Shown: positions 10,152 to 19,679, numbered from the stretch's first letter. The stretch is DNA of 49,409 nucleotides from Thermosynechococcus sp. M98_K2018_005 (GCF_015295825.1 NZ_DVEH01000043.1:1-49409), one strand, 5' to 3'. Notes: generated by a model from the sequence alone, not told the origin. Made by a program: numbers and translations.

Positions 10152-10694
10152 CTAGGGGGCACTGTCCGGAAAGCTTTCTACGCCCCAACCGGGCGCGACG
10201 GCCGCCGCTCGCAAAATAAAAGCAGCTAAGGTCTCAAGCTGTTCCGTGGTCAACCAGTCCTCACTCACACGGCGGCAGGAATAACTCTCTTCGCTGCCAT
10301 CGTAGGATCTCGGCGATCGCTGGAAAGCAACGAGGCTCGCGATCGTATCCCGTGGCGGCGTTGCCCCCTTGAGATCCTGCAGAGAGAGTGACACCAAAGG
10401 ATTGGGTAAGGTGCTGCCACCAACATGACAGTTTTTGCAGTTTTCCTCAAAGAGCCGCTTGCCACGGGTCAGATCCGCTGCTGTGAAGGTTTTGGTCTCA
10501 CCGCGATCATTGAAGGGCAATTCTACGCTGTCCGTTACCTTGAGGTATTGGATCACATAGTTATCTACCCTGGCGGCTGCCAGTGCCGTTGCCGGCGCGA
10601 TCGCCCAGCCTAGCAGCAGAATCAAGAGACCACCGCAGAGCCAGCTGAGAGACCGTTGCCAAAAGTGAGGTTGGTACATGGGTGTTGGGAACAT
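10152..10694 (-). CDS. psbV2: Cytochrome c550-like protein PsbV2
   Basis: A 180-residue paralogue of PsbV immediately downstream of it (15-bp gap). A hydrophobic signal (about 14-39) ends in ATALA. The heme motif is ENCKNCHVGG, and TPPRDTIASLVAFQRSPRSYDG aligns with PsbV. At the distal ligand position, where PsbV has His in AEVHPSL, PsbV2 reads SYSCRRV, so Cys is the likely sixth ligand. PsbV2 is known from Thermosynechococcus as a soluble low-potential cytochrome whose role is unresolved, although the gene can partly replace psbV. Initiation could be at 10694 (AAGG close upstream) or at ATG 10679. Confidence 0.92.
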   Translation of the reverse strand: MFPTPMYQPHFWQRSLSWLCGGLLILLLGWAIAPATALAAARVDNYVIQYLKVTDSVELPFNDRGETKTFTAADLTRGKRLFEENCKNCHVGGSTLPNPLVSLSLQDLKGATPPRDTIASLVAFQRSPRSYDGSEESYSCRRVSEDWLTTEQLETLAAFILRAAAVAPGWGVESFPDSAP

Positions 10695-10709
10695 CCTTGT
10701 TACGAGTCA

Positions 10710-11201
10710 TTAGTAATAAACTTTGCCACCGCCCCATTTATCACCCAAGATTTTGGGTTCGACGAGAATATGGCCGGCGATCGCCACCAAATCTTTCTCC
10801 GTCAGGTTGCGCATTTTCGGGAAAATGTCGGCACTGCGCAGACTGGGGTGCACCTCAGCAATTTCTTGCTCACCATCGTAGGTGGTGGGGTTCTTCATAT
10901 AGTCCACCAGGCCTTCAATGTTATCCCGTGGCGGCGTGGCTAGGGCGAGGGTTTCCGTGCGCAAATCCAAGCTGGGGTTTGTTTTGGTAATCCCTCCCAC
11001 ATGGCAAGAGGCACAAGCATACTGGAAGAGGCGCTTACCCTCTAGGTATTGTTTTTCCGTCAGCGTAATCGTTTTGCCCTCGCTGTTGAGGGGGACAGTC
11101 AGGACTTCAGGGGTCAGTTCGGCGGCCAGTGCTGTGCCCGTGGTGAGTTGCCAGAGGCAGAGGCAGAGAGCGACCGCAAGCCAAACGCATTTTTTTAACA
11201 T
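10710..11201 (-). CDS. psbV: Photosystem II cytochrome c550
   Basis: PsbV is the extrinsic lumenal heme protein that stabilises the manganese cluster and its chloride and calcium requirement in cyanobacterial photosystem II. The 163-residue precursor has a 26-residue signal (MLKKCVWLAVALCLCLWQLT and following, ending ALA) and a 137-residue mature chain starting AELTPEVLTV. Heme attaches at CASCH (mature 37-41) and the distal ligand is His92 in AEVHPSLRS; the C-terminus is GGGKVYY. The mature sequence appears the same as the T. elongatus/T. vulcanus protein as recalled. It heads the psbV-psbV2-petJ run. Confidence 0.98.
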   Translation of the reverse strand: MLKKCVWLAVALCLCLWQLTTGTALAAELTPEVLTVPLNSEGKTITLTEKQYLEGKRLFQYACASCHVGGITKTNPSLDLRTETLALATPPRDNIEGLVDYMKNPTTYDGEQEIAEVHPSLRSADIFPKMRNLTEKDLVAIAGHILVEPKILGDKWGGGKVYY

Positions 11202-11222
11202 AGTTCTCCCAATAAGCAGGTC

Positions 11223-11426
11223 TTACGATTGCGGTGTGTCTGGTTGATCGTTGGCGGGCGCAGGGGTCGTCAAGGCCAAAATAATTGCTTTGGCATCTTC
11301 AAGGGGCAATCGTGTTTGTGGACTGGTATAGCGAATACCCAAGCGATCGCACCACGCACAGACCGTTTCGACCGACACGCCGTAGTCTGCTGCTAAATCC
11401 GCGATCGCAATGTCCACAAATCCCAT
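11223..11426 (-). CDS. Small conserved HTH-like protein upstream of psbV
   Basis: A 67-residue protein of unknown function. [22 protein letters not shown] has the spacing of a short helix-turn-helix, similar in style to the N-terminal subdomain of IF-2 or to MerR-like helices. It is followed by [15 protein letters not shown] and a Pro/Asp-rich tail. It ends 21 bp before the psbV start on the same strand, so it may be co-transcribed with the cytochromes; it diverges from glgC. Its composition and position support a real gene. A role in DNA or RNA binding is only a suggestion. Confidence 0.6.
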   Translation of the reverse strand: MGFVDIAIADLAADYGVSVETVCAWCDRLGIRYTSPQTRLPLEDAKAIILALTTPAPANDQPDTPQS

Positions 11427-11569
11427 GCTGCCACTCCCCGCTTGGGATCAACGACCAAGTATCATTATCATGCCATTGCGCGGCTTCTTTACCAAAAGGC
11501 GTCCGCTGCGCAAAGAGAAGTGCCGCCACAGCGTACACTGTTGATGTGGCCGTTCAGATGGAGTTTTCA

Positions 11570-12859
11570 ATGAAACGAGTCCTGGCAATTATCCTTGGGG
11601 GCGGTGCCGGCACACGTCTCTATCCCTTGACCAAGCGTCGCGCCAAGCCTGCGGTTCCCCTTGCTGGAAAATATCGCCTCATTGATATTCCTGTGAGCAA
11701 TTGCATCAACTCCGAAATCAATAACATTTACGTCCTTACCCAATTCAACTCGGCCTCCCTCAATCGTCACATTGCCCGTACCTATACCTTCCCCGGCCTA
11801 ACAGGTGGCTTTGTCGAAGTCCTAGCAGCCCAACAAACCCCAGAAAATCCCAACTGGTTTCAGGGCACTGCTGATGCTGTGCGGCAATACCTGTGGCTGC
11901 TGGCCGATTGGGACGTAGATGAATACCTGATTCTTTCAGGCGATCACCTCTACCGCATGGACTATCGCCTTTTTGTGCAGCGCCACCGCGACACGGGTGC
12001 CGATATTACCCTCTCTGTGTTGCCCGTTGATGAGAAGTCCGCCTCTGGCTTTGGCTTGATTAAGGTAGATGGCACAGGCCGAGTCGTTGACTTCCGTGAA
12101 AAACCCACGGGGGATGCCCTACGGGATATGCGAGTAGACACAACCCGCTATGGCCTCAGTGCTGAGGAAGCCCATCGCAAACCCTACATTGCCTCGATGG
12201 GAATTTACGTCTTTAAGCGGCAAGTTCTCATTGATCTACTGCAACAGATGGCCAATGCCACAGACTTTGGCAAGGAAATTATCCCCGCTGCGGCTCGCTC
12301 TCATCTTGTCCAAACCTACGTTTTTAACGGCTACTGGGAAGATATTGGCACGATTGGATCCTTCTACGAAGCCAACCTTGCCCTGACCCAACAACCCCAG
12401 CCGCCCTTTAGCTTCTACGACGAAAACGCCCCCATCTACACCCGTCCCCGCTATTTGCCCCCCAGTAAGATTCTCAGTTGCACGATCACAGAGTCGATCA
12501 TTAGCGAGGGCTGCATTCTTAAGGAATGCCAAGTCCACCATTCCGTTTTGGGGGTGCGATCGCGGATAGAATCGGGATGTGTCATTGACCACTCCCTTTT
12601 GATGGGAGCCGACTACTACCAAGACTCAGCACAACGCCACCAACTGGCTCTGCAACACAAAATCCCCATCGGCATTGGTGCCAACAGTGTCATTCGCAGG
12701 GCAATCGTCGATAAAAATGCCTGCATTGGCCACGATGTCAAAATCATCAACAAAGACCATGTTGAAGAATCCAACCGTGAGGATCAGGGATTTTATATTC
12801 GCAGCGGTGTCGTGGTGATTATCAAAAATGCCGTGATCCCCGATGGCACCGTTATTTAA
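11570..12859 (+). CDS. glgC: Glucose-1-phosphate adenylyltransferase
   Basis: GlgC makes ADP-glucose from ATP and glucose-1-phosphate, the committed step of glycogen synthesis, and in cyanobacteria is activated by 3-phosphoglycerate. The 429-residue protein starts [20 protein letters not shown], the nucleotide-binding loop, and keeps [46 protein letters not shown] and the C-terminal left-handed beta-helix ending in PDGTVI. ATG 11570 gives the family length; ATG 11558 would add four residues, and the frame further upstream to 11285 lacks similarity and overlaps the opposite small gene. Confidence 0.97.
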   Translation: MKRVLAIILGGGAGTRLYPLTKRRAKPAVPLAGKYRLIDIPVSNCINSEINNIYVLTQFNSASLNRHIARTYTFPGLTGGFVEVLAAQQTPENPNWFQGTADAVRQYLWLLADWDVDEYLILSGDHLYRMDYRLFVQRHRDTGADITLSVLPVDEKSASGFGLIKVDGTGRVVDFREKPTGDALRDMRVDTTRYGLSAEEAHRKPYIASMGIYVFKRQVLIDLLQQMANATDFGKEIIPAAARSHLVQTYVFNGYWEDIGTIGSFYEANLALTQQPQPPFSFYDENAPIYTRPRYLPPSKILSCTITESIISEGCILKECQVHHSVLGVRSRIESGCVIDHSLLMGADYYQDSAQRHQLALQHKIPIGIGANSVIRRAIVDKNACIGHDVKIINKDHVEESNREDQGFYIRSGVVVIIKNAVIPDGTVI

Positions 12860-12943
12860 GCCATAAGCAAATTTGAATTGGCAAGCGGGGAAAACCTGTG
12901 TAGCATAAGATAAGCGTCCAACCCTCTAGCGGAACTGCCATCT

Positions 12944-14128
12944 ATGCCCACGATAGAGACTCGCACAGAACCCATGGTCATCAACATGGGGCCGCACCAT
13001 CCCTCAATGCACGGGGTCTTGCGGTTAATGGTGACCCTTGATGGCGAAGATGTGATTGACTGCGAGCCGGTGATTGGCTACCTCCATCGCGGCATGGAGA
13101 AAATTGCCGAAAACCGCACCAACATTATGTTCATCCCCTACGTGAGTCGTTGGGACTACGCCGCCGGGATGTTTAACGAAGCGGTTACTGTCAACGCTCC
13201 CGAAAAGTTGGCCGGTATTCCCGTGCCCAAGCGTGCCAGCTATATCCGCGTGATCATGCTGGAGCTGAACCGCATTGCCAATCACCTGCTGTGGTTAGGC
13301 CCCTTCTTGGCGGATGTCGGTGCCCAGACGCCCTTTTTCTACATCTTCCGCGAGCGGGAGTACATCTACGATCTCTTTGAAGCCGCCACAGGCATGCGCT
13401 TCATTAACAACAATTACTTCCGCATAGGGGGAGTGGCCGCCGACCTCACCTATGGCTGGGTGACCAAGTGCCGCGACTTTTGCGATTACTTCCTGCCCAA
13501 GGTGGATGAATACGAGCGCCTGATCACCAACAACCCCATCTTTGTGCGCCGCTTACAGGGGGTGGGCAAAATTAGCCGTGAGGATGCCATCAACTGGGGG
13601 CTATCGGGGCCGATGCTCCGCGCCTCCGGCGTGAAGTGGGATCTGCGCAAGGTGGATCACTACGAGTGCTATGACGACTTCGACTGGGAGGTACCTGTGG
13701 CCACGGAAGGTGATTGCCTTGCCCGCTACATTGTTCGTATTCAGGAAATGCGCGAATCGGTGAAGATCATTCGCCAAGCCTTAGATGGTTTGCCCGGTGG
13801 TCCCTACGAAAACCTCGAAGCCAAGCGGATGCGCGAGGGTGCTAAGTCAGAGTGGAATGGCTTTGACTATCAGTACATTGGCAAGAAGCTGGCTCCCACC
13901 TTCAAAATTCCCAAAGGGGAGCACTATGTGCGCGTTGAATCGGGGAAAGGAGAACTAGGCATTTATCTGATTGGGGATGATAATGTCTTCCCTTGGCGCT
14001 GGAAGATTCGTCCACCGGATTTCAATAACCTGCAAGTGCTGCCCCAGTTGCTGAAGGGAATGAAAGTGGCGGATATTGTTGCTATCCTTGGCAGTATCGA
14101 TGTAATTATGGGGTCCGTCGATCGCTAG
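12944..14128 (+). CDS. ndhH: NAD(P)H-quinone oxidoreductase subunit H
   Basis: NdhH is the 49-kDa-type subunit of the NDH-1 peripheral arm, lining the plastoquinone site; NDH-1 serves respiration, cyclic electron flow and CO2 uptake. The 394-residue protein has [18 protein letters not shown], with the quinone-site His-rich loop, [19 protein letters not shown], and the C-terminal [17 protein letters not shown], all conserved in cyanobacterial and plastid NdhH. The length is normal. Other ndh genes are not adjacent, as is usual in cyanobacteria, but a gene for the NDH-1 maturation factor CRR6 lies about 3.5 kb downstream on the other strand. Confidence 0.98.
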   Translation: MPTIETRTEPMVINMGPHHPSMHGVLRLMVTLDGEDVIDCEPVIGYLHRGMEKIAENRTNIMFIPYVSRWDYAAGMFNEAVTVNAPEKLAGIPVPKRASYIRVIMLELNRIANHLLWLGPFLADVGAQTPFFYIFREREYIYDLFEAATGMRFINNNYFRIGGVAADLTYGWVTKCRDFCDYFLPKVDEYERLITNNPIFVRRLQGVGKISREDAINWGLSGPMLRASGVKWDLRKVDHYECYDDFDWEVPVATEGDCLARYIVRIQEMRESVKIIRQALDGLPGGPYENLEAKRMREGAKSEWNGFDYQYIGKKLAPTFKIPKGEHYVRVESGKGELGIYLIGDDNVFPWRWKIRPPDFNNLQVLPQLLKGMKVADIVAILGSIDVIMGSVDR

Positions 14129-14157
14129 GGAATTGTTGAGCCACCAGCGAGGGAGCC

Positions 14158-14748
14158 ATGGCTGTTCAATTACCGTTCCTCACCTCCACCAACTTCAGTG
14201 GCCTCTTTAATGAGCGGTTTTGGCAAAATGCGTGGCCACTGCCGCCTCAAAACCAATTGAAGCGGGGTGCGCTGGTTCCAGATGTGGAGCTACCCGGCGT
14301 AGCGTTAAGTGAGCCTGTTCGCCTTTCAAAGGTGTGGAAAGAGCAGCCGCTCCTGTTGGTGTTTACCCGTATCTTCACAGAGCACCAATACTGCCCACTG
14401 TGCTATCCCTATCTCAAGGCCTTGAATGAAAACTATAACACCTTTCAAGGCAAGGGAGTGGCGGTTCTTGTGGTCACCAGTACCGATGCCCACCAAAGTG
14501 AGAAGGTTAAGGCGGATATGGCCTTAAAGATGCCCCTGCTCTATGACCCCAGTTGCCAAGTCTTTCGCAAATACCGCACCGGTCAAGCCTTGGGGGCACC
14601 GCTACCGGCGCAGTTTCTCATTGATCAGGAAGGCAAGCTGCGCTACAAGCATCTCTTCTCGTTTTTAGAACCCAATGCTCCCCTAGAGCGCTTGTTTCAG
14701 GAGATTGACGCCTTCGGGGCAACAGTGCCTCCAACAGAAACTCGCTAG
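14158..14748 (+). CDS. Peroxiredoxin-like (AhpC/TSA-type redoxin) protein
   Basis: A 196-residue thioredoxin-fold protein. LVPDVELPGVALSEPVRLSKVW opens the redoxin fold. FTRIFTEHQYCPLCYPYL puts a CxxC where a peroxiredoxin has its peroxidatic Cys, and VAVLVVTSTDAHQSEKV and PLPAQFLIDQEGKLRYKHL are typical of AhpC/TSA proteins. The canonical PxxxTxxC motif is altered, so it could be a thiol peroxidase or a thiol-disulfide oxidoreductase. No signal peptide, so cytoplasmic. It starts 29 bp after ndhH and may share its transcript. Confidence 0.75.
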   Translation: MAVQLPFLTSTNFSGLFNERFWQNAWPLPPQNQLKRGALVPDVELPGVALSEPVRLSKVWKEQPLLLVFTRIFTEHQYCPLCYPYLKALNENYNTFQGKGVAVLVVTSTDAHQSEKVKADMALKMPLLYDPSCQVFRKYRTGQALGAPLPAQFLIDQEGKLRYKHLFSFLEPNAPLERLFQEIDAFGATVPPTETR

Positions 14749-14766
14749 GATAGAAGGTGTATCTTT

Positions 14767-14840
14767 GGGGCTGTAGCTCAGTCGGATAGAGCGAGCGCCT
14801 CCTAAGCGCTAGGCCGTGCGTTCAAATCGCACCAGTCCCG
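14767..14840 (+). tRNA. trnR: tRNA-Arg (CCU)
   Basis: A 74-nt cloverleaf. The acceptor stem GGGGCTG pairs with CAGTCCC (one G-T), and the D arm is GCTCAGTCGGATAGAGC. The anticodon stem AGCGC/GCGCT encloses the loop CTCCTAA with anticodon CCT, and the T arm contains GTTCAAATC. The discriminator is G and CCA is not encoded. No intron. Confidence 0.95.
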
Positions 14841-14891
14841 TTCTTGACCTTAGAATAAAAAGCAAATCTTTGTAACGTCAGTGTTGCATCT

Positions 14892-16280
14892 GTGATAGAG
14901 CGATCGCCAGTGAATTCCCTCCTAAAGGAACTTCAAGGCACGATTGATGACCTTGAGGACTACCAAAGCGCCCGTAGCTACGCAGCGGCCAAGAGTGCCC
15001 TTGAAAAATTACTGCTCGAGTGCAAAGCCACTGGCACCGAAAAAGTCTCCCTCGCTCGCGCGATCGCTGACCTCGAAGAAATGCTCGACAAGCTCCACTA
15101 TGGTGTCGTGCAAATTGCCGTCTTTGGCATGGTGGGGCGGGGGAAATCCTCCCTGCTCAATGCCCTGCTGGGCGAACCCTACTTTGCCACTGGACCCATT
15201 CATGGCGTGACCCAAAAGGAAGCCAGTGCCCTTTGGCAAATTTCTGAAGCCCAGCGTGGCAATCCCATTCGCCTGATTGATACACCGGGGTTGGACGAAG
15301 TCAATGGCGCCGCACGGGAGCAACTGGCACGAGAGGTAGCAGCTCAAGCAGATTTGATTCTCTTCGTCATTGCCGGCGACTTGACCCGTCTTGAATACCA
15401 AGCCCTCAGTGAGTTGCGGCAGATAGGCAAGCCAATGATTCTGGTTTTTAACAAAGTGGATCAGTATCCAGAGGCGGATCGCGAGGCTATCTATAGCAAA
15501 ATCCGTGATGAGCGCGTCAAAGAACTCCTCTCTCCCGAAGAAATTGTCATGGTAGCGGCAGCACCCCTTGTCCCCCAAGTGAACCGCGATCGCCAAGGCC
15601 GAGTACAGGTGAAAATGACCGTCGGTGCCCCCCAAGTGGAACCCCTGAAACGCAAAATCTTGGAGGTGCTAGAGCGCGAAGGCAAAGCCCTGATTGCCCT
15701 CAATTCAATGCTCTTTGCCAATAAAGTGAGTGAAGAGTTAACTCGCTACAAGCTGAAACTGCGGGATCAGGAGGCCAACCAACTAATTTGGAAGGGGGCA
15801 GTGACCAAGGCGCTGGCGATCGCCCTCAACCCCGTCACTGTGCTCGATATGGTCAGCAGTGCTGTCATTGACTTGACAACGATTCAACTGCTCTCGCGGC
15901 TCTACGATATTGAACTTACAGACGCAGGCGCCAAGGAACTGCTCCAAACCATTGCCCTTGCCATGGGCAGCATTAGTTTAGGCGAATTTGCCGTCAATTT
16001 GGGCCTCAGTTCCCTCAAGGGCCTGTTGGGATTGGCTACACCCATGAGCGGTGGCATTGCCCTTGGCCCTTACCTCTCAGTCGCCATGACCCAGGCGGGG
16101 ATTGCTGGCGTTTCCTCCTATACGATGGGGCAAGTAGCCAAAACCTATTTTGCCAACGGCGCAGGCTGGGGTGCTGTAGGACCCAAAACTGTTGTTCAGC
16201 AAATCCTCAGTCAACTGGATCAGCGCCATATCCTCAATCGGCTGAAGCTGGAAATTCAGGAGCAGTTGTACCCAAGTTGA
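14892..16280 (+). CDS. Dynamin/Era-like GTPase with C-terminal DUF697-type membrane region
   Basis: A 462-residue GTP-binding protein. G1 is GMVGRGKSS (79-87), G3 is DTPG (130-133) and G4 is NKVD (187-190), preceded by a helical region with coiled-coil character (about 10-70). The last 150 residues contain hydrophobic stretches (PVTVLDMVSSAVIDLTTIQL, then GLATPMSGGIALGPYLSVAM) like the DUF697 domain of cyanobacterial and plastid GTPases, so peripheral or integral membrane attachment is likely. The start is GTG 14892. Cellular role unknown; membrane remodelling or trafficking is a family-level guess. The 3' end overlaps the convergent sugar kinase by 47 bp. Confidence 0.8.
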   Translation: MIERSPVNSLLKELQGTIDDLEDYQSARSYAAAKSALEKLLLECKATGTEKVSLARAIADLEEMLDKLHYGVVQIAVFGMVGRGKSSLLNALLGEPYFATGPIHGVTQKEASALWQISEAQRGNPIRLIDTPGLDEVNGAAREQLAREVAAQADLILFVIAGDLTRLEYQALSELRQIGKPMILVFNKVDQYPEADREAIYSKIRDERVKELLSPEEIVMVAAAPLVPQVNRDRQGRVQVKMTVGAPQVEPLKRKILEVLEREGKALIALNSMLFANKVSEELTRYKLKLRDQEANQLIWKGAVTKALAIALNPVTVLDMVSSAVIDLTTIQLLSRLYDIELTDAGAKELLQTIALAMGSISLGEFAVNLGLSSLKGLLGLATPMSGGIALGPYLSVAMTQAGIAGVSSYTMGQVAKTYFANGAGWGAVGPKTVVQQILSQLDQRHILNRLKLEIQEQLYPS

Positions 16281-17514
16281 GTGAGCCTTGAGCAAGACGG
16301 GCTGTTCCATAGGCGGCCTCAGTGTGGAATGAAATGACCACCGGCACCCCTAGGTATCGCTGGCGCAGCGCTAACCATGCTGGATTACGGGCACCCCCCC
16401 CAGCCGTCCAGATGCGTTTCAGGGGTGAGGCACCCAAACGCTGCAATTGGGCATAGCCTTGGGCTTCAATGCGACTGAGACTTTCAAGGAGTCCCTGTAA
16501 AAAGAGGCGAGGGTCGGCGGGTCGCGGTTCTAGGCAAGGCTCGAGGTCAGGATCATTGATGGGAAAGCGTTCACCCCGCTTGAGCAGGGGATAGTAGTCC
16601 AAGCCCGTGGGTTGACTGACATCTATTTGGACACTGAGGCGCTCTAGTTCCTCTTGGCTAAAAAACTGGGCTAAAATCGCCGCACCACAGTTGGAGGCGC
16701 CCCCCACCAGCCAGCGATCGCCCAGGCGATGACTATAGATGCCTGCTGTCAAATCCTCTACCCTAGAGGCACTCAAGAGCTTCAGCACAAGGGTTGACCC
16801 CAAAGATGTCACCGCTTCACCCAGCTCAGAGGCGCCACTAGCCAAGAAGGCGGCAATGCTATCGGTGGTACCGGCACACACCTCACACGTTGGAGACAAG
16901 CCTAAATCGGTGGCTGTGACCTTTCCTAGAACCGTACCGGGGGGAACGACCTTAGGGAGCAGAGACTGCAAGGGGGCAAGCGTCGGGTGGCTAAACCAGT
17001 CGGGGTAAGCTTCCTTGGCCGCGTCATAGCCCAACTTCAGGGCATTGTGCCAGTCGGAAATGCCCAGTTGACCATGGAGCAAAAAGGCCAGCCAATCGGC
17101 TTGGTGTACCAAAACAGCGTTGACGGTGGGGTAGTGGGTCTGGAGCCACAACAGCTTAACTAGACTACTGGTGGCACCCAGGACAAGGTGATCCGTGGTT
17201 AAAATCTGCCGCAGCGTTTGAACATGATCCTGGGCGCGATCGTCGTTGTAGAGGAGAACGGGTGAGCAGGGCTGCCCCTGAGCATCACAGAGGAAAACGG
17301 TGCTAGAGGTGGCATCAATGGCAATCCGCTGAATTTGCTGACGGATAGCACTTGGAATATCTAAAATCAACGCCCGCAGCGTTGCTGCCCATTCTTGGGG
17401 TTGATCGGGCTGGTGCAACGGACGACGGGCGGTGGCGAGAATATTGCCTTCCGGATCGAGGGCGATCGCCCGCGCCCCCGAGGTACCAAAATCAATCCCC
17501 AAGGTGGTACTCAT
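16234..17514 (-). CDS. FGGY-family pentulose kinase, probable D-ribulose kinase
   Basis: A 426-residue ATP-dependent sugar kinase. It has the FGGY phosphate-1 motif GIDFGTSGARAIALD, RIAIDATSSTV, HNALKLGYD, the catalytic Asp region CAGTTDSIAAFLASGA, the phosphate-2 region AVTSLGSTLVLKLLS, and the adenosine motif WTAGGGARNPAW. These blocks closely resemble the Synechococcus PCC 7942 kinase and Arabidopsis XK-1, which phosphorylate D-ribulose rather than D-xylulose, so ribulose is the best guess. It would recycle ribulose to Ru5P for the Calvin cycle. Tail-to-tail overlap with the GTPase; 16 bp downstream of the CRR6 gene, probably in one transcript. Confidence 0.87.
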   Translation of the reverse strand: MSTTLGIDFGTSGARAIALDPEGNILATARRPLHQPDQPQEWAATLRALILDIPSAIRQQIQRIAIDATSSTVFLCDAQGQPCSPVLLYNDDRAQDHVQTLRQILTTDHLVLGATSSLVKLLWLQTHYPTVNAVLVHQADWLAFLLHGQLGISDWHNALKLGYDAAKEAYPDWFSHPTLAPLQSLLPKVVPPGTVLGKVTATDLGLSPTCEVCAGTTDSIAAFLASGASELGEAVTSLGSTLVLKLLSASRVEDLTAGIYSHRLGDRWLVGGASNCGAAILAQFFSQEELERLSVQIDVSQPTGLDYYPLLKRGERFPINDPDLEPCLEPRPADPRLFLQGLLESLSRIEAQGYAQLQRLGASPLKRIWTAGGGARNPAWLALRQRYLGVPVVISFHTEAAYGTARLAQGSLNLGTTAPEFPASAD

Positions 17515-17530
17515 GCCAATAATTAATTAT

Positions 17531-18010
17531 TTATTGCAGCAGCGCAAAAAGCTCACTATCCAGCTCATAACCAAACATGGCAGCCATTCCCTTAATCTTT
17601 TCAGCCGCAGGATACCCCTGCCCCTGAAGCCACTGCCAAAGGGTAAACACCTTGGCCATGACAAAAATATCAAGGGCTTGGGGGTTGAAGATAATGCCCT
17701 GCTGTGGATGAAATTCGTGGGGCACGAGCATTGCCCCATAACGCACTAGTTCTCCCGCTGACCAATCCAGTAAATAGGGTAGCCATGGGTAGCAGACATC
17801 AGCACGAATGAACCAAAGGCGCACGGGTGGCAATTCCGAAAGTTCTAGATCAGGTTCATCCGCTGGGCGGGGATAGTTAATCGTAAAACGCAGCGCTTGG
17901 TGATGATCTAGAAGCCGCTGCTCTGCCATCAGGGGGTCAAGGACATGTTGCAGGGGGGATAAGTCCAGACGATCAATCTGATCTGGGGCTAACTCGATCG
18001 CGATCGCCAC
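17531..18010 (-). CDS. crr6: CRR6 family NDH-1 assembly factor (DUF1817)
   Basis: A 159-residue soluble protein. CYPWLPYLLDWSAGELVRYG, followed by MLVPHEFHP and GIIFNPQALDIFVMAKVF, is the signature of the CHLORORESPIRATORY REDUCTION 6 family. In plants and cyanobacteria CRR6 helps mature NdhI and assemble the hydrophilic arm of NDH-1. The window also encodes NdhH of the same arm. It lies between the nfu-type gene (21 bp) and the sugar kinase (16 bp), so the three are likely co-transcribed, linking an iron-sulfur scaffold with a factor acting on an iron-sulfur subunit. Confidence 0.85.
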   Translation of the reverse strand: MAIAIELAPDQIDRLDLSPLQHVLDPLMAEQRLLDHHQALRFTINYPRPADEPDLELSELPPVRLWFIRADVCYPWLPYLLDWSAGELVRYGAMLVPHEFHPQQGIIFNPQALDIFVMAKVFTLWQWLQGQGYPAAEKIKGMAAMFGYELDSELFALLQ

Positions 18011-18031
18011 TCTTTATCTCTCCCCAGCAGC

Positions 18032-18301
18032 CTAAAGAACCTGCTGGACTTCAGCAATCTCTGGAATGGATTCCTTTAACTTGCGCTCAATACCCATGCG
18101 CAGCGTCATCGTCGAACTAGGGCAAGAACCACAGGCACCCTGTAAGCGCAGTCGTACCACAGGCCCTTCAATTTCCACAAGTTCGACATTACCGCCATCG
18201 GCCATTAAATAAGGGCGGAGTTCATCAAGGACTTTTTCGACGTTTTCTTGACTCAATTCAAGGGTTGCAGCCATGGTTACTGTTTTTGGCATATCCTTCA
18301 C
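18032..18301 (-). CDS. nfuA: NifU-like C-terminal-domain iron-sulfur scaffold (Nfu)
   Basis: A small Nfu protein that assembles and transfers Fe-S clusters, known in cyanobacteria and plastids to supply photosystem I and ferredoxin-type targets. The core reads [19 protein letters not shown], then [20 protein letters not shown], with the cluster-binding CGSC. Up to 89 residues; GTG 18301 has GAAG upstream, while ATG 18292 and ATG 18274 would give 86 or 80 residues and the shortest matches the usual length best. First gene of a probable nfu-crr6-sugar-kinase transcript, divergent from efp. Confidence 0.93.
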   Translation of the reverse strand: MKDMPKTVTMAATLELSQENVEKVLDELRPYLMADGGNVELVEIEGPVVRLRLQGACGSCPSSTMTLRMGIERKLKESIPEIAEVQQVL

Positions 18302-18454
18302 ATTAATCTTCAGTTTAGCATTTAGCGGGGCGATCGCCCTTTGGGAATTCCAAGGGGTGCCAATGGATCTGGCTCTAGGGAAATCTGCTCAACAGTGTTA
18401 GGAACGGCAACGCTCAAGGATACAATAATAGCTTGGTGAACTGCACGGTAGGAC

Positions 18455-19012
18455 ATGATTTCCAGTAATGATTTTCGCCCCGGTGTAAGTATTGAGTTGG
18501 ATGGTGCTGTCTGGCGAGTCGTCGAATTTTTGCACGTCAAACCCGGTAAAGGCTCAGCCTTTGTGCGAACAAAGCTAAAGAATGTGCAAACGGGCAACGT
18601 GATTGAGCGCACCTTCCGCGCCGGCGAGACCGTTCCCCAAGCCACTCTTGAAAAACGCACCATGCAGCATACCTACAAAGATGGCGAAGACTATGTCTTT
18701 ATGGACATGGAAAGCTATGAGGAGGCTCGCCTCACGCCCGCACAAATCGGCGATCGCGCCAAGTATCTCAAAGAAGGGATGGAAGTCAATATCGTCAAAT
18801 GGGGTGAGCAAGTCCTTGAGGTGGAGCTACCCAACTCCGTTGTTTTAGAAGTGGTGCAAACCGATCCGGGGGTTAAAGGGGATACTGCCACTGGTGGCTC
18901 GAAACCCGCTATTGTCGAAACCGGTGCCCAAGTCATGGTACCGTTATTTATCTCCGTAGGCGAGCGGATTCGCATTGATACTCGCTCAGATACGTATCTT
19001 GGCCGCGAATAG
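18455..19012 (+). CDS. efp: Translation elongation factor P
   Basis: EF-P binds between the ribosomal P and E sites and rescues ribosomes stalled on proline runs. The 185-residue length is normal for the three-domain protein. [17 protein letters not shown] opens the N-terminal KOW-like domain. [19 protein letters not shown] holds the tip loop with the Lys that is modified in some bacteria, and the C-terminus [16 protein letters not shown] is the EF-P signature. It ends 5 bp before accB, a conserved efp-accB pairing in cyanobacteria. Confidence 0.97.
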   Translation: MISSNDFRPGVSIELDGAVWRVVEFLHVKPGKGSAFVRTKLKNVQTGNVIERTFRAGETVPQATLEKRTMQHTYKDGEDYVFMDMESYEEARLTPAQIGDRAKYLKEGMEVNIVKWGEQVLEVELPNSVVLEVVQTDPGVKGDTATGGSKPAIVETGAQVMVPLFISVGERIRIDTRSDTYLGRE

Positions 19013-19017
19013 GAGTA

Positions 19018-19503
19018 ATGGGTGTGGAGCTTGACCTCAACCAAGTACGCGAATTGCTACTAATGTTTGATCAAACCAGCGTCACCGAACTCAACCTTAA
19101 GAGTGGCGAACTGGAACTTCAACTCCGCAAGCGTGAGCAGATCAGTGGCAGCACCCCCGTGGTTGTGGCTCCAGCTCCTGCATCAACCGTCACGCCCACA
19201 CCTGTGTCCCCTCCAGCCGTGACCCCCGATCCGGAACCAACGCCACCCCCCGCCAACCGTAAAACCGTGGACATTGTGGCGCCAATGGTAGGCACCTTTT
19301 ATCGTGCCCCCGCTCCCGATGAACCCCCCTTTGTCGAAGTGGGCGATACCGTCAGAAAAGGCCAAGTGGTTTGCATCATTGAAGCCATGAAGCTGATGAA
19401 TGAAATTGAAGCCGAAGTGAATGGCCAAGTGGTGGAAATTCTGGTGCAAAATGCTGAACCAATTGAGTATGGTCAAACCTTAATGCGCATTTTACCTAAC
19501 TAA
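19018..19503 (+). CDS. accB: Biotin carboxyl carrier protein of acetyl-CoA carboxylase
   Basis: AccB carries the biotin that shuttles carboxyl groups from biotin carboxylase to carboxyltransferase in the first step of fatty-acid synthesis. The 161 residues comprise an N-terminal helical region ([20 protein letters not shown]), a Pro/Thr-rich linker (about 45-80) and a biotinyl domain with [14 protein letters not shown], biotin on K125. It starts ATGGGTGTG, 5 bp after efp, with GGAG in the intergenic bases. Cytoplasmic. Confidence 0.97.
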   Translation: MGVELDLNQVRELLLMFDQTSVTELNLKSGELELQLRKREQISGSTPVVVAPAPASTVTPTPVSPPAVTPDPEPTPPPANRKTVDIVAPMVGTFYRAPAPDEPPFVEVGDTVRKGQVVCIIEAMKLMNEIEAEVNGQVVEILVQNAEPIEYGQTLMRILPN

Positions 19504-19679
19504 ATCAACAGCGTTCTTTCGTCAAAGAGAGGCAGGTCCTAATTGCAAAGATATGTTAAGCATTGAGGAGTTTAAGGCCAAGAATTCAATGCTTTCAAGC
19601 CTTTGCGCTCTTGCCGAGACCCTAATTGAAAAACTAGAATTTAGAAACATTTACCACCACTGCCTGACGAGGTTGGCCT

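Noticed and set aside
11285-11569. N-terminal extension of glgC
   Set aside because: The extra 95 codons overlap the opposite small gene and have no family similarity; GlgC starts at 11570.
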